Notes under the pieces: generated by a model
Seen by the model: the letters and a program-made list of their open reading frames with translations, nothing else
Databases searched by the model: none
Told to the model about the DNA's origin: nothing
Assembly (NCBI RefSeq): GCF_030246845.1
Contig: NZ_CP126889.1
Location: 2,847,001 to 2,911,000 of the forward strand
Origin: Enhydrobacter sp.
GTDB lineage: Bacteria > Pseudomonadota > Alphaproteobacteria > Reyranellales > Reyranellaceae
DNA length: 64,000 bases
Direction: 5' to 3'
Shown here: piece after piece, positions 1-8,726 of the stretch
How positions within the stretch are numbered: position 1 is the stretch's first letter
Layout of the letters: each line of letters opens with the position of its first letter
Made by a program: the position numbers and the translations under genes

Positions 1-219
1 GACGGCGTGCGCCACGGCCGATTCTGCACAGCCGCCGCCTACCCATCCGGCGATCGCCGCTCCCTTCGCGTCGAACAGGGCCTTGGCGCCGGGCCGCGCC
101 GACGTCGATCCTTGCGCCTCGACAACGATGGCGAGGGCGAAGGCACGCCGCGCGGCGATGAGCTCGGCCGTCATGCCCAGAACATCTGCCCTTTCGAATC
201 GTCGCGCGCCTTCGCTCAT
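1..219 (-). CDS. XdhC/CoxI-family protein, N-terminal part (cut by window edge)
   Basis: The reading frame is open from an ATG at 219 down to base 1 with no stop, giving 73 residues of a longer protein. It contains GSTSARPGAKALF and GWVGGGCAES, the glycine-rich N-terminal signature of the XdhC/CoxI family. These proteins help insert or sulfurate the molybdenum cofactor in xanthine dehydrogenase or CO-dehydrogenase-type hydroxylases. A GGAAG ribosome site lies just upstream of the ATG. The gene diverges from the LysR gene at 477, so the regulator may control it. Which molybdoenzyme it serves cannot be told, because its other neighbours lie outside the window. Confidence 0.8.
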   Translation of the reverse strand, partial: MSEGARRFERADVLGMTAELIAARRAFALAIVVEAQGSTSARPGAKALFDAKGAAIAGWVGGGCAESAVAHAV

Positions 220-476
220 TGCTGACACTTCCAAGAATGGTTGTCCTTATCTTGTGTGTCGTTGCACGTCGTACAAATGAAATTAATGCTCTATTCAGTG
301 CAATATTTTTGTTGTGAACCTAGCCACAGCAATTGCCGTTGCGGAGGCCCTGCGCGCGGACGAGCCGCCGCGGGGCGAAAGAAAGTAGCCAAAATGAGCG
401 ACTTCGAGAGCGTTTCCTCCGATGCTGCCGAACTCGCTCCATTGTCATTTAAATGCAAATCTATTCATATGAAGGA
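220..476. other. Divergent intergenic region between xdhC-like and lysR genes
   Basis: This 257-base gap contains an AT-rich stretch (about 255-330) that stands out from the GC-rich surroundings. It is the likely place for both divergent promoters and for LysR binding. I see no convincing coding region and cannot fix a single T-N11-A operator by eye. Confidence 0.4.
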
Positions 477-1337
477 ATGGACCTCGACCAGGCGCGCACC
501 TTCCTCGAAATTGCCCAGACCGGAAGCTTCCTCGCGGCGGCCGAGCGTCTTCACATTACCCAGACCGCTGTCAGCGCGCGCGTGCGCAAGCTGGAAGATT
601 TGCTCGGGCGCAGGCTGTTCGTCCGGAACAAGGCCGGCGCGCGACTGACGCCCGCAGGCGAACGCCTGGTCCGCCATGCGACCATGATGATCCAGGTATG
701 GGAGCGGGCAAGGCAGCAGGTGGCCCTCCCTCCCGGCCGCAAAGACGGGGTCAGTGTCGGCGGCGAACTGAGCCTGTGGCACCCCCTGCTGGCCGACTGG
801 CTGATCTGGATGCATCGCGAATGCCCCGAGATTGCCCTGCGTGCCGAGGTGGACAATCCCGCTCAATTGCTCGCGCGGGTGCAGGACGGCTCTCTCGACC
901 TCGCCGTGCTCTACCATCCGCCGACTGGGCCGAACCTCGTGACCGAACTGCTTCTCGAGGAAAAGCTCGTCCTGGTGACCACGTCGGCAGACTGCAAGTT
1001 GACGCCCGAGCAATATGTCTATGTCGAATGGGGCCAGAGTTTCGCGGCCAATCACCAGACGGCGTTTCCGGAATTGGGCAGTCCGCCGATCTCGATCTCA
1101 CTGGGGCCGCTTGCCCTCACATATCTTCTCACGGTCGGCGGTTGCGGATATTTCCGCGTCGGCACCGTGCAACCGTTCTTGAGGGACGGTCGCCTCTATC
1201 GCGTGACGGATGCCCCGGAGTTCTCCCATTCGGCCTATGCGGTCTACGCGGGGCACGGCGACAGCGATGTCATTCACCAGGTGCGGCAGGGATTGAAGAC
1301 AGTCGCGCACGGCGCTCGGACGCGCCCAGCCGCATGA
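477..1337 (+). CDS. LysR-family transcriptional regulator
   Basis: A 286-residue protein with a classic N-terminal winged helix-turn-helix (AAERLHITQTAVSARVRKLE, about residues 18-37) followed by LEDLLGRRLFVR, then a periplasmic-binding-protein-like effector domain. LysR proteins normally bind a divergent promoter and switch it on with a small ligand. I chose ATG 477 because family members typically begin MDLxQxRTFLEIA. An in-frame ATG at 453 would add eight residues but has no better ribosome site. The divergent XdhC-family gene is the obvious candidate target. The stop is directly followed by the convergent ligase gene. The ligand is unknown. Confidence 0.88.
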   Translation: MDLDQARTFLEIAQTGSFLAAAERLHITQTAVSARVRKLEDLLGRRLFVRNKAGARLTPAGERLVRHATMMIQVWERARQQVALPPGRKDGVSVGGELSLWHPLLADWLIWMHRECPEIALRAEVDNPAQLLARVQDGSLDLAVLYHPPTGPNLVTELLLEEKLVLVTTSADCKLTPEQYVYVEWGQSFAANHQTAFPELGSPPISISLGPLALTYLLTVGGCGYFRVGTVQPFLRDGRLYRVTDAPEFSHSAYAVYAGHGDSDVIHQVRQGLKTVAHGARTRPAA

Positions 1338-2987
1338 TCAGCCGCCGGCCGCGTCTAACGCGGGGACTCCGAACCGCTTCCTGGCATCCTCGCGCAGGTC
1401 GGCCTTCCTGATCTTGCCCGATTCCGTCATCGGGAAGGCCTCGACGAATACAACGTGCTTCGGCAGCTTGAAGCTTGCGACCTTGCCCCGGCAGTGACCG
1501 AGCACGTCGTCGGCGCCGATCGTGGCGCCCGCTCGGCGCTCGACATAGGCCACCGCGACTTCGCCCAGGCGTTCGTCCGGCAGGCCGACCACGGCCACCT
1601 GCTGCACGTCGGGATGCTCCAGGAGCAGGGCCTCGGTCTCCATCGGGTCGACGTTCTCGCCGCCGACCTTCAGCATGTCCTTGTAGCGGCCGAGGAAGCG
1701 AAGGCAGCCGTCGGCGAGCCACATGGCCGCGTCGCCCGTGCGCAGCCAGCCGTCGCGGGTGAAGACGGCCGCCGTCTCGGCCGGTTTCCTGTAGTACTCC
1801 TTCATCACCGCGCGGCCCCGCACCTGCAGCTCGCCCAGCGCGCCCGGCCCCAGGACCTCGCCGCTCGCGTCATCGACGATTCGCAGGTCGTAGCCGAGCC
1901 CCGGCCAGCCGGATGCCTCGCAGCGATGGGCTTCGTCGTCGTCGAGCGAAGACAGCGCGACGCCCAGCCATGTCTCGGTCATGCCGAAGCCGGACAGGTT
2001 CCTGAGCGGCGCCAGCGCCCGCATGCCGCGGCGTACGACGGGCGTGGCGCTCAGCATGCCGGCCGCGAAGATCCCCGTGCGCAGGCTCGAGAGGTTGCGC
2101 GGGCGCGCCTCCTGCGCCTCGGCGAGCCCCTTCATGTGCGCCTCGAAGCCGTGGACGATCGTCACGCGCTCCCGCTCGGTCAGGTCGAGACTCTCCTCGG
2201 CATCGAAGCCGCGGGTCACGATCTGCCGGGCGCCGGTGATCATGGACATCCACGCTCCCTCCGACAGGCCGAAGGCGTGGAACAGCGGCAGATAGTTCAG
2301 GATAGTGTCGTTCGGCGTGATGGCCATCCTGAACGCCCGTTCCTCGACATTGCGGATGAGCTCGTGCGTGCGCACCACGCCCTTGGGAAACCCCGTCGTA
2401 CCCGAGGTGTACATGATGAACGCCGTCGCGCCGGGATCGACCGCCCGGGCACGGGCCGCCAGATGGTCGGCGGCGACATGCCGGGCAGGCTCGGCCAGCG
2501 AGGCCCAGTCGACCGTTCCGGTCCGTGGCGACGGGCCGAGCAGGATCACGCGTCTCAGCAATGGATAGCGAGAATCCTGCACCTCGTCGCCGGAGGCCGG
2601 CAAGGCGATGGCCTCGCGCACCATGCCGGCATAATCGACGGGGCCCGAACGATCATGCGTGATCAGGAAGCTGCTGTCGGATTGCGCCAGAACGTACGAA
2701 AGATCCCGCGCGCGGAACCGCGTGTTGATCGGCACGAGCACAGCGCCGATCTTCTGGACGGCAAAGGCAATGAAGATCCAGTCGTCGCTGTTGTTGAGCC
2801 ACAGGGCGACATGTTCGCCGTGTCTGACGCCAGCCGCTATCAGGCGACGCGCGGCGTCGTCGATGCGCGCCGCAATCTCGCGGAACGTATGGCGGGCTGC
2901 ACCGAACACCAGCCCCTCGCGGTCGGGCAGGCGGGCCGCGATATCGTCTGCGAGGTCGCCGAACCGGCGTTGCCGATCTTCCTTCAT
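1338..2987 (-). CDS. Acyl-CoA synthetase (AMP-dependent ligase)
   Basis: A 549-residue ANL-superfamily ligase that activates a carboxylic acid with ATP and joins it to CoA. The phosphate-binding loop TSGTTGFPKG lies at residues 194-203, an FGMTETWLG A5-type motif in the middle, GWLRTGDAAMW in the hinge region, and the C-terminal lysine segment ESGKIRK near the end, so all core motifs are intact. I start at ATG 2987 (MKEDRQRRF), with GGAG about 10 bases upstream; a longer frame to 3113 would run into the divergent GST gene. The substrate (fatty or aromatic acid) cannot be told from sequence alone. The thiolase-like/DUF35 pair 4 kb away could share a pathway, but that is speculation. Confidence 0.88.
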   Translation of the reverse strand: MKEDRQRRFGDLADDIAARLPDREGLVFGAARHTFREIAARIDDAARRLIAAGVRHGEHVALWLNNSDDWIFIAFAVQKIGAVLVPINTRFRARDLSYVLAQSDSSFLITHDRSGPVDYAGMVREAIALPASGDEVQDSRYPLLRRVILLGPSPRTGTVDWASLAEPARHVAADHLAARARAVDPGATAFIMYTSGTTGFPKGVVRTHELIRNVEERAFRMAITPNDTILNYLPLFHAFGLSEGAWMSMITGARQIVTRGFDAEESLDLTERERVTIVHGFEAHMKGLAEAQEARPRNLSSLRTGIFAAGMLSATPVVRRGMRALAPLRNLSGFGMTETWLGVALSSLDDDEAHRCEASGWPGLGYDLRIVDDASGEVLGPGALGELQVRGRAVMKEYYRKPAETAAVFTRDGWLRTGDAAMWLADGCLRFLGRYKDMLKVGGENVDPMETEALLLEHPDVQQVAVVGLPDERLGEVAVAYVERRAGATIGADDVLGHCRGKVASFKLPKHVVFVEAFPMTESGKIRKADLREDARKRFGVPALDAAGG

Positions 2988-3100
2988 GGTGCGTGATCTC
3001 CATCCTCCTCCCGCGTTGAAGTGTGTCGCGAGGCGCGCGACATCGCTACAGGCAAGATAGGATGGCCCGCCAAGCGCAACGCCAGCAGAGGATACAAAGA

Positions 3101-3976
3101 ATGGACCGCTCATCCGACTACACGCCGCCCAAGGTCTGGACCTGGAACAAGCCGAGCGGCGGCCGCTTCGCCAACATCAATCGTCCGACGGCAGGTCCCA
3201 CCCATGACAAGGAGCTGCCGGTGGGCCGCCACCCCCTGCAGCTCTATTCGCTCGGAACGCCGAACGGCCAGAAGGTGACCATCATGCTCGAGGAGCTTCT
3301 GGCGCTTGGCCATCGCGGTGCGGAATACGATGCCTGGCCGATCCGGATCGGCGAGGGCGAGCAGTTCGGCAGCGGCTTCGTGGCGGTGAATCCGAATTCC
3401 AAGATTCCGGCGCTGGTGGATCGCAGCGCAGGCGCGCCGATCCGTGTGTTCGAGTCCGGCGCGATCCTGCTCTATCTCGCCGAAAAGTTCGGGGCATTGC
3501 TGCCGCAGGGCGGCGCCGGGCGCGCCGAATGCCTGTCTTGGCTCTTCTGGCAGATGGGAAGCGCGCCCTATCTGGGCGGGGGCTTCGGCCACTTCTATGC
3601 CTATGCCCCGACGAAGATCGAATACGCCATCGACCGGTTCGCGATGGAAGCCAAGCGGCAACTGGACGTCCTCGATCGACGGCTTGCGGAAAGCAGCTAT
3701 CTGGCCGGCGACGACTACACCATCGCCGACATTGCGGTGTGGCCCTGGTACGGCGGCCTGGCCAAGGGGCTGCTATACGGCGCCGGCGAGTTCCTGTCGG
3801 TGAAGGACTACACGCATGTCCAGCGCTGGGCCGATGCCATCGGCGATCGTCCGGCCGTGCGGCGCGGGCGCATCGTCAACCGCTTCCAGGGCGATCCCGC
3901 GAACCAGCTTCATGAACGCCACGACGCCAGCGACTTCGAGCTGAGGACGCAGGACAAGCTGGTCGCGGCGAAGTAG
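3101..3976 (+). CDS. yghU: YghU-type glutathione S-transferase / disulfide-bond oxidoreductase
   Basis: A 291-residue protein, close to the length of E. coli YghU. After an N-terminal extension (YTPPKVWTWNKPSGG) comes a thioredoxin-like GST domain (QLYSLGTPNGQKVTIMLEE, then VNPNSKIPALVD and ESGAILLYLAEKFG), followed by the helical C-terminal domain. YghU-type enzymes use two glutathione molecules to reduce disulfides or organic peroxides in the cytoplasm. ATG 3101 has an AGAGGA ribosome site, so longer upstream frames are rejected. It diverges from the acyl-CoA ligase gene. Confidence 0.88.
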   Translation: MDRSSDYTPPKVWTWNKPSGGRFANINRPTAGPTHDKELPVGRHPLQLYSLGTPNGQKVTIMLEELLALGHRGAEYDAWPIRIGEGEQFGSGFVAVNPNSKIPALVDRSAGAPIRVFESGAILLYLAEKFGALLPQGGAGRAECLSWLFWQMGSAPYLGGGFGHFYAYAPTKIEYAIDRFAMEAKRQLDVLDRRLAESSYLAGDDYTIADIAVWPWYGGLAKGLLYGAGEFLSVKDYTHVQRWADAIGDRPAVRRGRIVNRFQGDPANQLHERHDASDFELRTQDKLVAAK

Positions 3977-4020
3977 TTCCCGGCAGGCGCTCGCTGCGTC
4001 GGCGAGGTGTTTCAGGCGGC

Positions 4021-5193
4021 TTACGCTGTCGCGGGCAGAGTTCCGCGCCAGTGTTCCGGCGAGAACAGCTCGGCCAGCGTCGCCACCGCGCGGTCCGCCT
4101 CGGCGCGGTCGATCGTCTCGTTGGCGTCGCCAAAGCCCTTCATGTCGCCGCCCTCGACGGCCTGGACCACGATCCCGTCGCGCCGCGGCACGATGAAAAC
4201 GTGGCGGTACGACAGCCCGTAGCGTACCGCCGGCTGCGGGATCAGCCGCGCGATCTGCCCCCGCACCGGCGTGACGGTCTCGTCCTTCCACAATGCACGC
4301 GCGCCGTAGCCCGTGCAGTCGATCGCCACGCTCTTGCCCAAGGCGGCGATCTGCGACGGTGCGTGGAAGTGCGCATGCCTGATCTGGCCGCCGGCGAGGA
4401 GGAAATCGTTCAGCAGGGTGTGGCCGTAGTCGGCGATGTTGAAGATCATGTTCTCGCTGCGATACACGGCCGCGGCGCGGAACGGCGCCGCGTCGGGCGA
4501 CAGCCGGCGCGCCTTCGGCAGCAGGTCGGCGATGCTGCGATGGTATTCTGCGAAGTCGAGGGCCTGCGCCGGCGCGGAGCCGCTGTTCGACGGCTGGTCG
4601 GTGACGACGGAGTAGAAGTCGGTCCATTCGACCGGATCGCCGGCAAGGCCCAGATAGTTCCGGTGCATCTTGAACGCCGTGCGCGCCATCTCTTCCCACA
4701 AGGCCGCGAACGCCGGTGGCGCCGCGTCCGCGAGCGCTATGCGCGAGTCCGGCGTCCACGCGCCGGTCGCCCGGGCGGAGCGCGTTTGTGGCAGTTGCTC
4801 GCGGGCGTAGATCGTGACCTTTGCGCCCGCCCGTTGCGCGAGGATCGCCGAAGTGAGCCCGAGAATCCCGCAGCCGATGACCGCGACCTCGCGCGGGCTG
4901 CTGGCCATCGCCTTGCGCACCGCCACGGCGCTCGAGCCCCACGACAAAGACCAGCCGCTGCCGCCGTGACCGTAGTTGTGCACCACGAGAGTGTTGCCGA
5001 CACGCTCGGCATCCAGCCTCGGTCCGGCGGCGCGGAACGGCCGCAAGCAGACCGCGATGTCGAATATCCGATCCGCGCGGGCGCGGATGGGCACGAGCGG
5101 CGGCATGGCCTCGAAGGCCGCCCGCCCGCGACTCGTACATCCGGCCAGCAAGCCTCCGCTTGCCAGCAGCGCCCGCCGATTCAGCGTCCGCAT
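4021..5193 (-). CDS. FAD-dependent D-amino-acid-oxidase-like lipoprotein with permuted motif order
   Basis: A 390-residue protein beginning with an export signal (RRALLASGGLLAGC, lipobox LAGC at 16-19), so probably a lipoprotein outside the inner membrane. The DAO-family C-terminal signature (LRPFRAAGPRL, then HNYGHGGSGWSLSWG, residues 50-86) sits at the N-terminus. It is followed by the dinucleotide-binding loop VIGCGILGLTSA (105-116) that normally opens the protein. The C-terminal part (GYGARALW, PVRGQIARL, YRHVFIVPRRDG) matches the middle of ordinary DAO proteins, so the order looks circularly permuted. It probably oxidises an amine or amino acid with FAD; the substrate is unknown. See the separate finding. 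Confidence 0.8.
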   Translation of the reverse strand: MRTLNRRALLASGGLLAGCTSRGRAAFEAMPPLVPIRARADRIFDIAVCLRPFRAAGPRLDAERVGNTLVVHNYGHGGSGWSLSWGSSAVAVRKAMASSPREVAVIGCGILGLTSAILAQRAGAKVTIYAREQLPQTRSARATGAWTPDSRIALADAAPPAFAALWEEMARTAFKMHRNYLGLAGDPVEWTDFYSVVTDQPSNSGSAPAQALDFAEYHRSIADLLPKARRLSPDAAPFRAAAVYRSENMIFNIADYGHTLLNDFLLAGGQIRHAHFHAPSQIAALGKSVAIDCTGYGARALWKDETVTPVRGQIARLIPQPAVRYGLSYRHVFIVPRRDGIVVQAVEGGDMKGFGDANETIDRAEADRAVATLAELFSPEHWRGTLPATA

Positions 5194-5415
5194 CTCGTGA
5201 TCCCTCGTTCCGCGGCCCGCTCCCTATCAACCATATCGTCGAGGCGGAGAGAACGGCGCCGCAATGCGCAAAAGAGGTCGGGGCCGCCATCAATCAAATT
5301 CAGGTATGCTGGCGATAAGGCTTGTCCCCGATTGTAGTAGCTTGTCGGGACAATCCCGAGGGCGCGGCGTTGCGCCGGCACAACCAGAGCGCCGTCGGCG
5401 CGCGGAGGAATAAAG

Positions 5416-6603
5416 ATGAGTGTGCGTGCAGGGCGCGAGTTTCTGGCTATCCCGGGACCGACCACGGTGCCCGACGAGGTGCTGGGGGCGATGCATCGTC
5501 CCGCCGTCGACATCTATTCCGGTCCTCTGCTCGCGCTGACCGACAGCCTGCTCGCCGATCTCGCGCGCGTGTTCAGGACGAAGGGTCGCACCTATATCTA
5601 CATCGCCAACGGCCACGGCGCCTGGGAGGCGAGCCTCACCAACGTCCTCAGCAAGGGCGACAGGATCCTGGTGCTGGAGAGCGGCCGCTTCGCCATCGGC
5701 TGGGGCGAGAGCGCGCGGCGCATGGGGGTCGAGGTCGAGATCCTGAAAGGCGACATGCGTCGCGCCGTGCGGCCGGCCGACGTCGAGGCGCGGCTCAAGG
5801 CCGACAAGAAGGGCGCCATCAAGGCCGTGCTGGTGGCGCAGATCGACACCGCTTCGGGCGTGGTGAACGACATCGCCGCCATCGGCGAGGCGATGCGCGC
5901 CGCTCGCCACGACGCGCTGCTGATGGTCGATACCGTGGCGTCGCTGGGCTGCATGCCCTTCGAGATGGATGCCTGGCGCGTCGATGTCGCGATGTCGGGC
6001 TCGCAGAAGGGGCTCATGACGCCGCCCGGCCTGAGCTTCGTCGCCGCCAACGACCGCGCCCGCGAGGCCCACAGGAGGGCCGGCTTGCGCACGCCCTACT
6101 GGGACTGGACCGATCGCGAGGGCGAGCAGCACTACCAGAAATATGCCGGCACGCCGCCCGAGCATCTGCTGTTCGGCCTGCGCAAGGCGTTCGACCTCCT
6201 GTTCGAGGAAGGTCTCGAGAACGCCTTCCGGCGCCATCGCTTGCTGGCGGAGGCGGTGCGCCGCGCCGTTGGCGTGTGGGCCGAAGGGCAGGCGATCGGC
6301 TTCAACATCATCGAGGCGGGCGAGCGCAGCGACACCGTCACCACCGTGTTGATGAACGGCGGGCGCGATCCGGAGGCGCTGCGCGCCTACTGCCAGCAGA
6401 AATGCGGCGTGACGCTGGGGCAGGGGATCGGCGAGCTGTCCGGCAAGGCCTTCCGCATCGCCCACATGGGCCATGTGAACGCGCCCATGATCCTCGGCAC
6501 ACTGAGCGTGATCGAGGTTGCCCTGGCCGCCCTCGATGTTCCCCACGGCAAGGGCGGCGTGCAGGCCGCCATCGACTGGTTGGGCGAGCAGGTCGAGCCG
6601 TAG
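5416..6603 (+). CDS. Class V aminotransferase (serine/alanine-glyoxylate type)
   Basis: A 395-residue PLP enzyme. The opening IPGPTTVPDEVLGAM is typical of serine-glyoxylate and alanine-glyoxylate aminotransferases. The segment LMVDTVASLGCMPF supplies the PLP-ring aspartate (D172), and GSQKGLMTPPG holds the Schiff-base lysine (K198). It transfers an amino group to glyoxylate or a similar oxo-acid. The enzyme would feed glycine to one-carbon metabolism, but it is not linked to the gcv operon here. The start ATG 5416 is preceded by GGAGGA. The gene diverges from the permuted oxidase. Confidence 0.88.
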   Translation: MSVRAGREFLAIPGPTTVPDEVLGAMHRPAVDIYSGPLLALTDSLLADLARVFRTKGRTYIYIANGHGAWEASLTNVLSKGDRILVLESGRFAIGWGESARRMGVEVEILKGDMRRAVRPADVEARLKADKKGAIKAVLVAQIDTASGVVNDIAAIGEAMRAARHDALLMVDTVASLGCMPFEMDAWRVDVAMSGSQKGLMTPPGLSFVAANDRAREAHRRAGLRTPYWDWTDREGEQHYQKYAGTPPEHLLFGLRKAFDLLFEEGLENAFRRHRLLAEAVRRAVGVWAEGQAIGFNIIEAGERSDTVTTVLMNGGRDPEALRAYCQQKCGVTLGQGIGELSGKAFRIAHMGHVNAPMILGTLSVIEVALAALDVPHGKGGVQAAIDWLGEQVEP

Positions 6604-6798
6604 CGCCCTCGCGGTCGCTGCAATTCCTGCACCGGCGAACTTCGCGAGCGAGTCGGGGCGGGAGGCTCGTCGCGATGTCGTCCAGGCCGTTCGGCAACGG
6701 GCCGCATCTCGAAATCGGAATAGTCCGGCAATTCAATAGAGCTCGGCGAAATGCGAGGCTGCTGCCCGGAGTCGGCGCAATCGAAGCAGGAGAATGCC

Positions 6799-8055
6799 AT
6801 GACGATGCCGAACGAGACCGACACGACCAGCCCCAAACATCTGTGCGACAAGTACGCCATCGTCGGCGTCGGCGAGACGGCCTACATGCGGGGGTCCGGC
6901 ATGACCACGCGGGCGCTGGGCACGTGGGCGGTGCGCAATGCGATCGAGGATGCGGGTCTCGAGCCGTCCGACGTCGACGGCATGCTGTCCTATCAGTCCG
7001 GTGATTCGACCTTTGCGCCCTTCATCGCCGGCGACCTCGGCATGCGGCTGAACTTCTACATGGACGTGTTCGGCGGAGGCTCCTCCACCGAAGCGCTGGT
7101 CGGGCTGGCGATGGGGCTGATCGAAGCCGGCATGTGCAAGGTGGTGGTGATTTTTCGGGCGATGAACGGCTTCTCGCAGGTTCGCATCGGCGGTACCGGC
7201 GCGAGGGCGGCGGCGCCGGTCTCCGGCGATATGCTGCACAGCCGCGCCTACGGCTGGCAGAGCGCGGGCCAGATGTTCAGCCCGACCTTCATGCGCCACA
7301 TGTACGACTACGGGACGCGGCCCGAGCAGGTGGCGGCGGTCAAGGCGATTCACAGCGAGCACGCCTCGAACAACCCCAAGGCGTTCTACCGGAAGCGGGT
7401 CTCGGTCGCCGACGTGCTCGCAAGCCGCATCATCTGCAAGCCGCTGCATCTCCTGGACTGCTGCGTCGAGACCGACAACGGAACGGCGATCGTCGTGACC
7501 AATGCCGAGCGGGCGCGCGATTGTCGCCATCCGCGCGTGCTGATCCGCGGCGTCGTGGGCCGCTGCAGCAAGCCGCGCATGGACATGCACTACCAGCACG
7601 GCCCTGTCTCGACGGTCGCGGGCCACTACGCCCGCGAGATCCTGTGGCCCAATTCCGGTGTCGGGCCGGAGGACATCGATGCCACCGGCTCCTACGACGC
7701 CTTCACCTTCACCACGATGCTGCAGCTCGAGGACTACGGCTTCTGCAAGAAAGGCGAAGGCGGCGACTATGTCAGCGACGGCACGATCCGCCTGGGCGGC
7801 CGGCGCCCCAACAATACCAGCGGCGGCCATCTGTGCGAGGGCTATACGCACGGGCTGAACATGGTGATCGAGAACGTGCGGCAGTTGCGCCACGACGCCG
7901 ACGATTCCTGTCCGGTGGGACCGGACGGCCGGCGCCGGCACACCTACGACTATCGCGAAGGCGGCTGCCGCCAGGTCAGGAACTGCGAGCTGACCGCCAA
8001 TCTCGGCTGGGCAAATCCCGGCACCGGCTCCGCCATGGTCATGCGGCGCGACTGA
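6799..8055 (+). CDS. Thiolase-like protein (SCP-x / Ltp2 type) lacking the catalytic cysteines
   Basis: A 418-residue thiolase-fold protein starting at ATG 6799 behind an AGGAGA ribosome site. The N-terminus (YAIVGVGETAYM) and SGGHLCEGYTHG are typical of sterol-carrier-protein-x thiolases. The usual nucleophile-cysteine position reads GGGSSTEAL and the C-terminal CxG position reads ANPGTGSAM, so neither catalytic cysteine is present. Steroid-side-chain aldolases such as Ltp2 are thiolase-like, lack these cysteines, and work with a DUF35 partner. The next gene, 20 bases downstream, is a DUF35 protein. An aldolase or acyl-binding role is therefore more likely than acetyl-CoA thiolysis; the substrate is unknown. 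Confidence 0.82.
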   Translation: MTMPNETDTTSPKHLCDKYAIVGVGETAYMRGSGMTTRALGTWAVRNAIEDAGLEPSDVDGMLSYQSGDSTFAPFIAGDLGMRLNFYMDVFGGGSSTEALVGLAMGLIEAGMCKVVVIFRAMNGFSQVRIGGTGARAAAPVSGDMLHSRAYGWQSAGQMFSPTFMRHMYDYGTRPEQVAAVKAIHSEHASNNPKAFYRKRVSVADVLASRIICKPLHLLDCCVETDNGTAIVVTNAERARDCRHPRVLIRGVVGRCSKPRMDMHYQHGPVSTVAGHYAREILWPNSGVGPEDIDATGSYDAFTFTTMLQLEDYGFCKKGEGGDYVSDGTIRLGGRRPNNTSGGHLCEGYTHGLNMVIENVRQLRHDADDSCPVGPDGRRRHTYDYREGGCRQVRNCELTANLGWANPGTGSAMVMRRD

Positions 8056-8075
8056 GAAGAGGGGGAGACGACACC

Positions 8076-8597
8076 ATGGCGATCCAGGCCACCTACCTCG
8101 GCATGCCGCTGGACATCAACGATCTCGACGTCGAGAACCTGGCGTACTTCAAGCACTGCGCGGCGCACGACTTCCACCTGCAGCGGTGCGGCGCCTGCGG
8201 CCTGCTGCGCTATCCGCCCACCACGGCCTGCCCGTGGTGCGCCAGTCCGAAGTCGGAATGGATAGCGGTCGAAGGCCGCGGCGCCGTTCACTCCTACACC
8301 GAGGTCCACCACGCCATTCAGCCGGCCTTCAGGAACCACACGCCCTATCTCGTTCTTCTCGTCGACCTCGACACGCAAAGGGGCAAACCCGGCGAGCATG
8401 AAGCCTTGCGCGTGGTCGGCAACCTGGTGACGCCGCAGGGCCGACTGGCGCCGCCGGAGATGGTCCGCCGCGTCGGCATCGGAACGCGCGTCCGCATGGT
8501 TTTCTCCGATGTGGCGCCCGGCCTCGCCCTGCCCCAATGGACCCTCGACGAGGGCGCCTCCCAACCGGCCTCGCCCTGGCGTTACCCGCAAGAGTGA
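8076..8597 (+). CDS. DUF35 zinc-ribbon/OB-fold protein, partner of the thiolase-like gene
   Basis: A 173-residue protein with a rubredoxin-like zinc ribbon (CGACG and, 15 residues on, CPWC, about residues 35-55). An OB-fold follows (GAVHSYTEVHHA to VRMVFSDV), which in this family binds acyl-CoA or packs against a thiolase. GAGGGGGAG just before ATG 8076 is a strong ribosome site. It is 20 bases after the thiolase-like gene, so the two are almost certainly one operon and one complex, as for Ltp2-ChsH2 DUF35 in steroid degradation. No other steroid-pathway gene is visible, so the substrate is open. Confidence 0.87.
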   Translation: MAIQATYLGMPLDINDLDVENLAYFKHCAAHDFHLQRCGACGLLRYPPTTACPWCASPKSEWIAVEGRGAVHSYTEVHHAIQPAFRNHTPYLVLLVDLDTQRGKPGEHEALRVVGNLVTPQGRLAPPEMVRRVGIGTRVRMVFSDVAPGLALPQWTLDEGASQPASPWRYPQE

Positions 8598-8726
8598 CGG
8601 CCGCGCGGTATCGTATTACCCCACGAATGGGGCAACGCGGCGAAGCGACAAACGGGCCGCGAATGCCGATGCCATCGGCATCGGAGGCTCCTCGCCGGGG
8701 CGAGAAGTTCGTGAGAAGTCTCCGCC
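8598..8726. other. Convergent intergenic region with three short hairpins
   Basis: Between the ends of the DUF35 gene and lepA lie small dyads at 8619-8632 (CCCCA/TGGGG), 8664-8680 (TGCCGATG/CATCGGCA) and 8691-8704 (CTCGCC/GGCGAG). None is followed by a clear T-run, so they are weak terminator candidates only. Confidence 0.35.

Noticed and set aside
453..476. Upstream ATG extension of the LysR gene
   Set aside because: It adds eight residues before the conserved family start without a ribosome binding site.
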